Below, in pieces: positions 51,241 through 59,133 of a stretch of 64,000 bases of DNA. Made by a program: the position numbers and the translations under genes. This stretch comes from Dietzia cinnamea NBRC 102147 (GTDB taxonomy: Bacteria > Actinomycetota > Actinomycetes > Mycobacteriales > Mycobacteriaceae), in contig NZ_BCSW01000005.1 in NCBI RefSeq assembly GCF_001571065.1, positions 62,001 through 126,000 of the forward strand, given 5' to 3'. The notes beneath the pieces were generated by a model. The model was not told the DNA's origin. It worked only from the letters and a program-made list of their open reading frames with translations, and did no database searches. Numbering within the stretch: position 1 is the stretch's first letter; every line of letters starts with the position of its first letter.

Positions 51241-51510
51241 ATGGCGCACACGGTGACCCTGTTGACCCGCGAGGGCTGCGGCAGCTGCGTCCGCGTCCAC
51301 GGCCAGCTGCTGCCCCTGTGCGAGGGGGCCGGCGCGCGCCTCGAGGTCACCGACGTGGACCGCGCCGACGACCCCGACCTCGCCGCCGAGTACGGGGACC
51401 GCCTGCCGGTCGTGTTGGTCGACGGTGCGGAGCATTCGTGTTGGGAGGTCGACGACGACGAGCTGCTCGCCACGCTCGCCGGGCCCGACCCGTTCGCCGG
51501 ATGGGACTAG
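51241..51510 (+). CDS. Glutaredoxin-like (DUF836) thioredoxin-fold protein
   Basis: 89 residues with VTLLTREGCGSCVRVHGQL, a CxxC active site at Cys13/Cys16, LEVTDVDRADDPDLAAEYG and RLPVVLVDGAEHSCWEVD. Such small proteins precede hemA in many actinobacteria (Rv0508). A thiol-disulfide exchange role is likely, but the physiological partner is unknown. ATG 51241 is 6 nt after CACTAT. Confidence 0.88.
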   Translation: MAHTVTLLTREGCGSCVRVHGQLLPLCEGAGARLEVTDVDRADDPDLAAEYGDRLPVVLVDGAEHSCWEVDDDELLATLAGPDPFAGWD

Positions 51511-51555
51511 AGCCGGACGGGCACGGTGAGCGACCGGTGACGGCCCCGCCGGGGC

Positions 51556-51927
51556 TCAGGCGTCGGTGCGCAGGGCCCGCAGGATGGTGGCGTGCCGGAG
51601 CAGGAACGCTCCCTCGTCGAGCTTCTTGCGCCGCATCCAGCCGGTGACCTCGCTATTGTGCTTACTCGCATTGCAGGACGCGCAGGCCGGGACCACGTTC
51701 TCCAGTGTGTAGCGCCCGCCTCGGGAGATCGGCATGACGCAGTCCCGCTGCAGAGCCGGCCCGACGGCGTGACAGTAGGCGCAACCGCCCCACGCGTCGA
51801 GGATCCGCCCCCACTGCGGGTCGGTGAGGTCGTTGTCGACCCGGGCGAGGCGCCGCTGCCGACGCTTCGCGTACCGGGCGCGGGTGGCGGCGGACATCGT
51901 GGCGGAGGACCTGCGACGCGGGGGCAC
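51556..51927 (-). CDS. HNH endonuclease domain protein
   Basis: 123 residues. A basic N-terminus (RYAKRRQRRLARVDN) leads to a zinc-ribbon HNH: CAYC, then RDCVMPISRGGRYTLENVVPA, then CASCNASK. The four cysteines are complete, but the leading His of the HNH is replaced (LQRDCVMP has Asp-Cys rather than Asp-His), so nuclease activity is uncertain. GTG start at 51927 has TACGGT 6 nt upstream. No restriction, toxin or intron context is present; it is a lone gene between the glutaredoxin-like gene and hemA. Confidence 0.82.
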   Translation of the reverse strand: MPPRRRSSATMSAATRARYAKRRQRRLARVDNDLTDPQWGRILDAWGGCAYCHAVGPALQRDCVMPISRGGRYTLENVVPACASCNASKHNSEVTGWMRRKKLDEGAFLLRHATILRALRTDA

Positions 51928-52022
51928 GGTGTCACCGTACTCGGGCGGTCGGCCTCCGGTCCGCGCTGTTCACGGGCGGCGTGAGGCGCTGCACGGACAT
52001 AGCATCCCGTGCGATGACGGTT

Positions 52023-52051
52023 TTGTCCCGGGGTGTCATGCGGGTTACGGT
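52023..52051 (+). promoter_or_regulatory. Promoter of the hemA operon
   Basis: TTGTCC (52023-52028), 17-bp spacer, TACGGT (52046-52051). A second GTTACGG follows at 52059-52065. The transcript would begin near 52058, about 108 nt before the leader ORF. Confidence 0.5.
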
Positions 52052-52165
52052 GGATCCCGTTACGGGTCGTACGCAGGCTTGAGGGCCACGGCCGTCCCGG
52101 CAGAGTGTTCCCGATCCGGGAGTGCCCTGTGCGCAGCCGTGAACACCGACAGGAGACGACCGACT

Positions 52166-52297
52166 GTGGACCAGCGTTCCGCGAGTTCGTCCGGCGGGCC
52201 TGCGTCCTTCTCCCGAGTGGTTTCTCCCCGAGTTGACGAGCTGGCATCCATTCTGGCATGGGCCCGTCAGGCCCTGACGTCCGGGGGTCGGTTGTGA
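52166..52297 (+). CDS. 43-residue leader ORF overlapping hemA
   Basis: GTG at 52166 follows AGGAGA by 9 nt and opens a 43-codon frame (VDQRSASSSGGPASFSR... then VDELASILAWARQALTS). Its TGA (52295-52297) overlaps the hemA GTG (52294) as GTGA, so translation of hemA is probably coupled to it. I know no family for the peptide; the C-terminal half is a likely amphipathic helix. It may be a regulatory leader or the remnant of a longer gene. Part of the frame is open further upstream, but no better start is seen. Confidence 0.5.
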   Translation: MDQRSASSSGGPASFSRVVSPRVDELASILAWARQALTSGGRL

Positions 52298-53637
52298 GCA
52301 TCCTCCTGGTGGGTGTGTCCCACCACAGTGCGCCGGTGGGGCTGCTCGAGGCCGTGGCCGTGTCCGAGGTCGACCGCGACGCGCTCACCGAAGAACTCAT
52401 CGCCGGTGAGAACGTCGACGAGGCGATGATCGTCACCACCTGCAACCGCGTCGAGGTGTACTCGGCCGTGGACGCGTTCCACCCGGCGCTCGACGACGTC
52501 GTCAACCTCCTGTCGCGCCACTCGGGCCTGTCCGTCGACGAGCTCAGTCGGCACCTGTACATCCGGTACTCCGAGTCCGCCGCCGAGCACCTGTTCTCCG
52601 TGGCCTCGGGCCTGGACTCGATGGTGGTGGGCGAGCAGCAGATCATCGGCCAGATCCGCACCGCGTACCAGTCCGCCTCCGAGATCGGCGCGGCCGGCAC
52701 CACCCTGCACCGCCTCGCCCAGCAGGCCCTGCACGTGGGCAAGCGCGTCCACACCGAGACCGGCATCGACTCCGCCGGCGCGTCCGTCGTTTCCGTGGCG
52801 CTCGACCGGGCCGCGGAGATCCTCAACGCGAGCGCCGACGCCCCCGGCGCCCCCGACGCCCCGGCCTCCCGCCGCCTCGACGGTCGGCAGGCCGTCGTGC
52901 TCGGCGCCGGCGCCATGGGCGGCCTGGCCGTCGCGCACCTCGGCCGCGGCGGGATCTCGCACATCGAGATCACCAACCGCACCCCCGAGCGCGCCGACCG
53001 GCTGTCCGAGATCGCCCGCGACTCCGGAACGCCCGCCACCGCGTTCCCGCTCGACGAGCTCGCCACCGCCGTCGCCCGCGCCGACATCCTCTTCACCTGC
53101 ACCGGTGCCGTCGGCACGGTCGTCACTCTCGGCGAGATCCACACCGCGCTGGCCCGCCGCGGCGACCGCGGGCCCCTGGTCATCTGCGACCTCGGCATGC
53201 CTCGTGACGTCGACCCCGCCGTCGCCGGCCTGCCCGGCGTGACCCTGCTGGGCATCGAGGCGCTCAAGGCCGACCCCGCCACCTCGTCCGCCGCGGCCGA
53301 GGCGGACGCCGCCCGCACGATCGTGGACGCCGAGCTCACCGCGTACACGCAGGCCGAGCGCATGGCCGGCGTCGGCCCGCTCATCGGCCAGCTGCGGGGC
53401 CGCGGCGGACAGGTCGTGGCCGCCGAGATGCGCCGGCTCGAGTCGCGACTGCCCGACATGGACGACAAGGTCCGCGACGAGGTGGCCAACACCGTCCGCC
53501 GCGTGGTCGACAAGCTCCTGCACCCGCCCACCGTGCGGTTCAAGGAACTCGCCGCCCAACCCGACGGGGAGAACTACGCGGCGGTCGTGCGCACCCTGTT
53601 CGACCTGGACCGCGACGTGGAGGAGGAGGCGTCATGA
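52294..53637 (+). CDS. hemA: Glutamyl-tRNA reductase
   Basis: First committed enzyme of C5 tetrapyrrole synthesis, reducing glutamyl-tRNA to glutamate 1-semialdehyde with NADPH. 447 residues: [13 protein letters not shown] at the N-terminus, catalytic Cys50 in [10 protein letters not shown], substrate loop [26 protein letters not shown] domain [16 protein letters not shown], and a C-terminal dimerisation helix. GTG 52294 overlaps the leader ORF; hemC follows with an ATGA overlap. The Asp/Ala insert near residue 185 ([14 protein letters not shown]) is extra. HemL, the next enzyme, is at 61174. Confidence 0.97.
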   Translation: MSILLVGVSHHSAPVGLLEAVAVSEVDRDALTEELIAGENVDEAMIVTTCNRVEVYSAVDAFHPALDDVVNLLSRHSGLSVDELSRHLYIRYSESAAEHLFSVASGLDSMVVGEQQIIGQIRTAYQSASEIGAAGTTLHRLAQQALHVGKRVHTETGIDSAGASVVSVALDRAAEILNASADAPGAPDAPASRRLDGRQAVVLGAGAMGGLAVAHLGRGGISHIEITNRTPERADRLSEIARDSGTPATAFPLDELATAVARADILFTCTGAVGTVVTLGEIHTALARRGDRGPLVICDLGMPRDVDPAVAGLPGVTLLGIEALKADPATSSAAAEADAARTIVDAELTAYTQAERMAGVGPLIGQLRGRGGQVVAAEMRRLESRLPDMDDKVRDEVANTVRRVVDKLLHPPTVRFKELAAQPDGENYAAVVRTLFDLDRDVEEEAS

Positions 53638-54698
53638 GCAGCAGGACCCTGAAGGTGGGAACCCGCGGCAGCACCCTGGCCACCACCCAGGCCGGGCACG
53701 TCCGCGACGCCCTCATCGCCGCCGGGTACCCGGCCGAGCTGGTGATCGTGCGCACCCGCGGCGACGTGGTGATGGCCCCCGTCGAGCGCATCGGCGTGGG
53801 CGTGTTCACCCTCGAACTGCGCGCCGCCCTCGAACGCGGTGACTGCGACATCGCCGTCCACTCGTACAAGGACCTGCCGACCGCACGCGACGACCGGTTC
53901 GCCCCGATCGCCGTGCCCCCGCGCGTCGACCCGTCGGACGTGCTCATCGCCCGCGACGGGCTCACGATGGACACCCTCCCGCAGGGCGCCCGCGTCGGCA
54001 CCTCCGCCCCGCGGCGGCGCTCCCAGCTCGCGGCCCTGCGCCCCGACCTGGACCTGCACCCCCTGCGCGGGAACATCGACACGCGGATGGGATACGTCGC
54101 CAGCGGCGATCTCGACGCTGTCGTCCTCGCGGCCGCCGGACTCGACCGCACCGGGGCCGGAGAGCGCGCCACCCACCGGTTCGGCATCGACGAGATGCTG
54201 CCGGCCCCCGCCCAGGGCGCTCTCGCCGTCGAGGCCCGCGCCGACGACACCGAGGCGATCGAGGCCCTCGCCGTCGTCGACCACCTCCCCTCCCGGGTCC
54301 GCATCGCCGCCGAGCGCACCCTCCTGCGCGACCTCGAGGCCGGGTGCACCGCGCCCGTCGGCGCGCGCGCCGAGCTCAGCGGCACCGACTCCGCCCGGTC
54401 CGATTTCGCCGGCACCGATCCGGGAGCCGACGCCCCGGCCGCCGACGCCGTGCTCACGCTGCACGCGGTGGTCGCCGCCCACGACGGCACCACGGTCCTG
54501 CGGACCTCCGGCACGACCGTCCCCGCCTCACATCCCGACGGGCCGGTCGCCGCCGCCGAGGAACTGGGTCGCCGCCTCGCGGCCGAACTGCTCGACCGCG
54601 GCGCCAGCGACCTCATGTCCGCCGAATCCCCCGAGCAACGACCCCCGCTCGTACCCAGGGAATCCACGACGGCCCCACCGACCGTCACCGACCCCTGA
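53634..54698 (+). CDS. hemC: Hydroxymethylbilane synthase (porphobilinogen deaminase)
   Basis: Polymerises four porphobilinogens into hydroxymethylbilane. 354 residues with [28 protein letters not shown] (catalytic Asp region), [21 protein letters not shown] and [14 protein letters not shown]. The dipyrromethane cofactor attaches to Cys238 in [10 protein letters not shown]. The C-terminal domain has an insert rich in Asp/Ala and a Pro/Thr tail, making it longer than the usual 310. ATG overlaps the hemA stop by 4 nt. Confidence 0.96.
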   Translation: MSSRTLKVGTRGSTLATTQAGHVRDALIAAGYPAELVIVRTRGDVVMAPVERIGVGVFTLELRAALERGDCDIAVHSYKDLPTARDDRFAPIAVPPRVDPSDVLIARDGLTMDTLPQGARVGTSAPRRRSQLAALRPDLDLHPLRGNIDTRMGYVASGDLDAVVLAAAGLDRTGAGERATHRFGIDEMLPAPAQGALAVEARADDTEAIEALAVVDHLPSRVRIAAERTLLRDLEAGCTAPVGARAELSGTDSARSDFAGTDPGADAPAADAVLTLHAVVAAHDGTTVLRTSGTTVPASHPDGPVAAAEELGRRLAAELLDRGASDLMSAESPEQRPPLVPRESTTAPPTVTDP

Positions 54699-54760
54699 CC
54701 CCCGAACTCCCACCTCGCGCGCAGCCAGTGCGCGACACCCACCCGACGGAGAGACGAACA

Positions 54761-56404
54761 ATGACTCGAGCACGCACCACCCGCCCCGGAACCGTCCGCT
54801 TCGTCGGCGGCGGTCCAGGCAACGCGGGGATGCTCACCTGCCGGGCCCGCGAGGTCCTCGCCGGCAACGCGCTGGTCTTCGCCGACGCCGACGTGTCGGC
54901 CGACGTACTGGCACTGGTCGCCACCGAGGTCCCCGTCCCGCAGGAACTGCTCGACGCGCGGCAGGCCGAGATGGACGCCGCCGTGGCCGCCGAGGACAAG
55001 GCCGAGGTCAAGCGCCTCAAGGCCCTGCCGGCGCCCACCGCCGCCGACGTGCGGCCTGTCCTCGGTGAGCCCGCCGCCGTGGCCAAGCAGCTCGTCGCCG
55101 AGGCCAAGAAGGGCCGCGACGTCGTCCGCCTCGTCACCGGCGACCCCATGACAACCGACGCGACCGTCACCGAGATCGCCGCCGTCGGCCGCACCGTCGT
55201 GCCGTTCGAGGTCGTCCCCGGTGTCGCCGAGGCCACCGCCGTGCCCGCCTTCGCCGGCATCGCGCTCGGCTCCGGCTACGTCTTCGCCGACGGTCGCGGC
55301 AAGGTCGACTGGGCCGCCCTCGTCGGCTCGCCCGGGCCCATCGTCCTGCGCACCACCACCCGCCACCTCGCCGAGGCCGCCTCCCACCTCGCCGAGCAGG
55401 GCCTCGCCGCCGGCACCCCGGTCACCGTGACCTGCTCCGGCTCGCTCTGCGCCCAGAAGTCCGCCGACGGTACCCTCGCGACCATGGCCGAGGTCGGGCG
55501 TGACATGGAGGGCGACCTGGTGGTGACCATCGGCAAGTCCGCCGGTGAGCGGCACCGCTACCAGTGGTGGGAGTCGCGTGCCATGTTCGGCTGGAACGTG
55601 CTCGTGCCCCGCACCAAGGCCCAGTCCGCCGAGATGAGCGAGCGCATCGCCGAGCACGGCGCCGTGCCCGTCGAGGTGCCGACCATCGCCGTCGAGCCGC
55701 CCCGCAGCCCCGCCCAGATGGAGCGCGCCGTCAAGGGCCTCGTCGACGGCCGCTACCAGTGGGTCGTGTTCACCTCCTCCAACGCGGTGCGCGCCGTGTG
55801 GGAGAAGTTCGTCGAGTTCGGCCTCGACGCCCGCGCCTTCTCCGGCGTGAAGATCGCCTGCGTCGGCGAGGGCACCGCCGCCCGCGTCCGCGAGCTGGGC
55901 ATCCAGCCCGAGCTGCTGCCCAGCGGCGAGCAGTCCAGCCTCGGCCTGCTCGAGGTGTTCCCGCCGTACGACGACGTCCTGGACCCCGTCAACCGCGTCC
56001 TGCTGCCGCGCGCCGACATCGCCACCGAGACCCTCGCCGAGGGTTTGACCGCCCGCGGCTGGGAGATCGAGGACGTCACCGCCTACCGCACCGTCCGCGC
56101 CGCCCCGCCGGCCGCCGAGATCCGCGAGATGATCAAGACCGGCGGGTTCGACGCCGTGTGCTTCACCAGCTCCTCGACCGTGCGCAACCTCGTCGGCATC
56201 GCCGGCAAGCCGCACGCCCGCACGCTCATCGCCTGCATCGGGCCGCGCACCGCCGAGACCGCCGCCGAGTTCGGCCTGCGCGTGGACGTGCAGCCCGAGA
56301 ACGCGTCGGTGCTGGAACTGGTCGACGCGCTCGCCGCGCACGCCGACCACCTGCGCGCGGCCGGCGAACTGCCGCCTCCGCGTCGCCGCGCCCGCCGGCG
56401 CTGA
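54761..56404 (+). CDS. hemD: Fused uroporphyrinogen-III methyltransferase-like / uroporphyrinogen-III synthase
   Basis: 547-residue fusion as in other actinobacteria (Rv0511). The N-terminal half (1-260) is a SUMT/CobA-type SAM methyltransferase, with FVGGGPGNAGMLTCRA, LVTGDPMTTDATVTEIAA and VVPGVAEATAVPAFAG; its degenerate GPGNAG loop and missing catalytic motifs leave methyltransferase activity uncertain. The C-terminal half (about 270-530) is HemD: VLVPRTKAQSAEMSERIAEHG, WVVFTSSNAVRAVWE, VACVGEGTA-type and FDAVCFTSSSTVRNLVGIAG. GGAGAG lies 7 nt before ATG 54761, 62 bp after hemC. HemD cyclises hydroxymethylbilane. Confidence 0.93.
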   Translation: MTRARTTRPGTVRFVGGGPGNAGMLTCRAREVLAGNALVFADADVSADVLALVATEVPVPQELLDARQAEMDAAVAAEDKAEVKRLKALPAPTAADVRPVLGEPAAVAKQLVAEAKKGRDVVRLVTGDPMTTDATVTEIAAVGRTVVPFEVVPGVAEATAVPAFAGIALGSGYVFADGRGKVDWAALVGSPGPIVLRTTTRHLAEAASHLAEQGLAAGTPVTVTCSGSLCAQKSADGTLATMAEVGRDMEGDLVVTIGKSAGERHRYQWWESRAMFGWNVLVPRTKAQSAEMSERIAEHGAVPVEVPTIAVEPPRSPAQMERAVKGLVDGRYQWVVFTSSNAVRAVWEKFVEFGLDARAFSGVKIACVGEGTAARVRELGIQPELLPSGEQSSLGLLEVFPPYDDVLDPVNRVLLPRADIATETLAEGLTARGWEIEDVTAYRTVRAAPPAAEIREMIKTGGFDAVCFTSSSTVRNLVGIAGKPHARTLIACIGPRTAETAAEFGLRVDVQPENASVLELVDALAAHADHLRAAGELPPPRRRARRR

Positions 56405-56472
56405 CCCGGGACGCGTCCCCGGCGCGCGGGTGCCCCTCGGAGCGCACCCGGCGCCGGTGACGGCGACTTTCG

Positions 56473-56478
56473 TACAGT
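56473..56478 (+). promoter_or_regulatory. -10 element of hemB
   Basis: TACAGT ends 7 nt before GTG 56486. hemB can thus be transcribed separately from hemACD, as a leaderless mRNA beginning GTGATG. Confidence 0.55.
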
Positions 56479-56485
56479 GGGACAC

Positions 56486-57526
56486 GTGATGACACCGCAC
56501 GACGACACCGCCTCCGTCCCCGCGCCGCTGGTGCGGCCGCGTCGACTGCGCTCGACGCCGGCCATGCGTCGGCTCGTCGCCGAGACCACGCTCGCGCCGC
56601 GTCAGCTGGTGCTGCCGGCGTTCGTCGCCGACGGGATCGACGCGCCGCGCGACATCTCGTCGCTGCCCGGGGTCGTCCAACACACCGTCGACTCGCTGCG
56701 CCGCGAGGCAGTCACCGCCGCCGAGGCCGGGCTCGGCGGCATCATGCTGTTCGGCGTTCCGCTCGACGCCGACAAGGACGCCACCGGGAGCTGTGGCGCC
56801 GATCCCGAGGGCATCCTCAACCGCGGCCTCGCGGCCGTCCGTGCCGAGGTGGGCGACGACCTCGTGATCATGGCCGACACCTGCCTCGACGAGTTCACCG
56901 ACCACGGGCACTGCGGTGTCCTCGGAACCGACCCGCGCGGTGAGCAGATCGTCGACAACGACGCCACCCTCGTCGCCTACAACGACCTCGCCGTGTCCCA
57001 GGCCGCCGCCGGCGCCCACGTCGTGGCGCCCAGCGGGATGATGGACGGCCAGATCGCCGCCATCCGCGAAGCCCTCGACCGCGAGGGGCACCAGGACGTG
57101 GCCCTCCTAGCCTACAGCGCCAAGTACGCGAGCGCCTTCTACGGCCCGTTCCGCGAGGCCGTCGGCTCGTCGCTGCGCGGCGACCGCCGCACCTACCAGC
57201 AGGATCCCGCCAACATGCGCGAGTCCCTGCGTGAGGTCCAGCTCGACCTCGACGAGGGCGCCGACATGGTGATGGTCAAGCCCGCCATGTCCTACCTCGA
57301 CATCCTGCGTCAGACGGCCGAGATCTCCGACGTTCCCGTGGCGGCGTACCAGGTCTCCGGCGAGTACGCGATGATCTCCGCCGCCGCCGAGCGCGGCTGG
57401 ATCGACCACGACCCGGCCGTCATGGAGTCCCTGACCTCGATCCGGCGAGCCGGCGCCGACATCGTCCTGACCTACTGGGCCCTTCACGCCGCCCGCCTGC
57501 TCTCCGAGGGCTGGGGCGCGCGGTGA
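56486..57526 (+). CDS. hemB: Delta-aminolevulinic acid dehydratase (porphobilinogen synthase)
   Basis: Condenses two 5-aminolevulinates to porphobilinogen. 346 residues, TIM barrel; Schiff-base lysines in [14 protein letters not shown] and [11 protein letters not shown]. The metal loop [14 protein letters not shown] has Cys-Asp-Cys at the three positions that are Cys-Cys-Cys in zinc enzymes and Asp-rich in magnesium enzymes. An N-terminal arm [20 protein letters not shown] is typical. GTG 56486 is chosen from the -10; ATG 56489 is the next codon. Its stop overlaps the following membrane gene in GTGA. Confidence 0.96.
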   Translation: MMTPHDDTASVPAPLVRPRRLRSTPAMRRLVAETTLAPRQLVLPAFVADGIDAPRDISSLPGVVQHTVDSLRREAVTAAEAGLGGIMLFGVPLDADKDATGSCGADPEGILNRGLAAVRAEVGDDLVIMADTCLDEFTDHGHCGVLGTDPRGEQIVDNDATLVAYNDLAVSQAAAGAHVVAPSGMMDGQIAAIREALDREGHQDVALLAYSAKYASAFYGPFREAVGSSLRGDRRTYQQDPANMRESLREVQLDLDEGADMVMVKPAMSYLDILRQTAEISDVPVAAYQVSGEYAMISAAAERGWIDHDPAVMESLTSIRRAGADIVLTYWALHAARLLSEGWGAR

Positions 57527-58158
57527 CACGCGCCAGCGGTCCCTGGCGACCGCCCGCCCGGCCAGAGCAGTCGGGCGCGCCGGCCGGGTCCGCAGAACCC
57601 ACCGGGCCCGGCTCGCCCACCTCGGCCACCGACCCCGTGGGGCCGCCGCCTGAGGAGATCCACACGGCGTGGGTGCTCTGGCTGGCCGCCGCCGCGTTCG
57701 GGCTCGTCGGCATGCTCCTCAACGCCGCGACCGCGAGCTTCAGCGACCTGCCGGCCGCGACCCGGGACGCGTTCCGCGACGCCGTCGCCGACACCGGACC
57801 CATCGACATCTCGGTCGAGGGCATGTTCTCCATCTCCCTGGTGGTCGGTGCCGTGGTTGCGCTGCTCGCCGCCGCGGTCACCGTGTGGCTGGCCTTCCGC
57901 CTGCGGGCAGGGAAGGGCTGGGCTCGCACGATGCTCGACATCGTGGCCGTCTTCCTGATCGTCGACGCGGTGTCCGTGATCGTCGGGGTGTTCGGCGGGG
58001 CCGCGGTCGCGGGGGAGCGGGGCGACGTGGTCAGTTTCATCGTCATCGCCCTGCAGATCCTGGCCGGTCTGTGCGCGGCCACCGCCGTCTGGCGCCAACA
58101 CACGGCCGAGGCCATGAAATTCACGACCCCGGGTGGCGGCGCGCGTGCCGGCAAGTGA
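57523..58158 (+). CDS. Membrane protein with Pro-rich N-terminus, Rv0513-like position
   Basis: 211 residues. About 50 Pro/Ala-rich residues precede four predicted transmembrane helices ([78 protein letters not shown]). No catalytic motif; family name not recognised. GTG 57523 overlaps the hemB stop by 4 nt, so it is part of the hemB operon. It begins a run of three short overlapping membrane-protein genes. Confidence 0.8.
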   Translation: MTRASGPWRPPARPEQSGAPAGSAEPTGPGSPTSATDPVGPPPEEIHTAWVLWLAAAAFGLVGMLLNAATASFSDLPAATRDAFRDAVADTGPIDISVEGMFSISLVVGAVVALLAAAVTVWLAFRLRAGKGWARTMLDIVAVFLIVDAVSVIVGVFGGAAVAGERGDVVSFIVIALQILAGLCAATAVWRQHTAEAMKFTTPGGGARAGK

Positions 58159-58681
58159 CACAGCCGCCACACGGCCGGGCATAGAGCCCCGAGGCCCCAT
58201 CCTGTACGCCGAGGACGGCTGGAGCTGGGCGTGGATCCTCGCCGCCCCCGTGTTCTGCGCGGCCGCCGCGGCCTTCGAGCTGATCACCGGTGCCCCCGTG
58301 CACTGGATCATGCTGACCGTCTGCGCGGTCGCGTCCGCGCTCTGCCATGGCGTGATGATCGCCGCCACCCGCGTCCACGGCCGTGTCCGGCTCACCCCGC
58401 AGGTGTACATCCAGGGCACCGAGGAGCTCGGCCTGGACCGGATCGACGCGGTGCTGCCGCTACCGGCCGCCGGAGCGCCCGAGGCCTCATGGCAGACCGC
58501 CCGCACGCTCGGCGAGTTGCGGGAGGTCCCACGCCGCCGCGGCGCGGTGGGACTGCGCCTGGACTCCGGCGCAGAGGTCCGCGCCTGGGCCCGCGACCGC
58601 TCGGGCCTGCACGCCGCCCTCAGCAGTGCGGTCGCGGCGGCCGACGGCGGGGCGAGACGCGGCGGGTCGGACCCGGCGTGA
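58145..58681 (+). CDS. Small membrane protein with two N-terminal helices
   Basis: 178 residues from GTG 58145 ([12 protein letters not shown]); a GTG at 58133 is also possible. Two helices (WAWILAAPVFCAAAAAFELI and WIMLTVCAVASALCHGVMIA) precede a soluble domain RVRLTPQVYIQGTEELGL...GAVGLRLDSGAEVRAWARD. The strand-rich soluble part looks like a small beta-barrel or PH-like fold; that is a guess. It overlaps the gene before by 14 nt and the one after by 4. Confidence 0.75.
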   Translation: MPASDTAATRPGIEPRGPILYAEDGWSWAWILAAPVFCAAAAAFELITGAPVHWIMLTVCAVASALCHGVMIAATRVHGRVRLTPQVYIQGTEELGLDRIDAVLPLPAAGAPEASWQTARTLGELREVPRRRGAVGLRLDSGAEVRAWARDRSGLHAALSSAVAAADGGARRGGSDPA

Positions 58682-58920
58682 GTTCGCGTCGCCTCGCGGT
58701 GGCCGCCGTCGTCACCGCCGCACTCGCCGTGCTGCTGTGGTGGCTGTCCCGGGACGTCGTCTCCGTCCTGCCGCCGGTGGTCGACCCGCCTGTCGAGGGG
58801 CCCATCGAGCGGGTGCGGACCGACACCCGGCTGCTGTTCGCCGCCACCGTCCTGGCCGGCCTGACCCTGGTTCTCGCCACGCTCGCCATCCTCCGGCGCT
58901 CCCCCCGTCGCGGGGCGTGA
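58678..58920 (+). CDS. Two-helix membrane protein, 80 residues
   Basis: GTG 58678 overlaps the previous stop in GTGA. Sequence begins VSSRRLAVAAVVTAALAVLL (helix 1, about 6-25), has a periplasmic Pro/Val-rich loop (SVLPPVVDPPVEGPIERV) and a second helix FAATVLAGLTLVLATLAIL, ending in RRSPRRGA. Comparable in size and place to Rv0514. Function unknown. Confidence 0.75.
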   Translation: MSSRRLAVAAVVTAALAVLLWWLSRDVVSVLPPVVDPPVEGPIERVRTDTRLLFAATVLAGLTLVLATLAILRRSPRRGA

Positions 58921-59133
58921 CATATCTACTTCTAGATGGGACTTTCCAGGCGACCCGGAAGCCCCGGTAACGATCGTGTGACGGTTCCCTGAGTCCGCAC
59001 GGGGCTCCACCGCGTGGCGGGTGTCACGGGCTACATTTGTCGCGGTTCGGACGCATGTGACGCTCGTGAAATCGAGCAGTTGCTGCGTCCGATTCGCCGG
59101 AGAGACACCTACAGCACATGGAATCGGGGATCG

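Noticed and set aside
51556-51927. HNH gene as homing endonuclease or part of a defence island
   Set aside because: No intron, intein, restriction or toxin partner is adjacent; all neighbours are housekeeping genes.
51928-53543. Minus-strand open frame opposite hemA
   Set aside because: Ser/Arg/Thr-rich shadow of hemA; the real minus-strand gene there is the short HNH protein ending at 51556.
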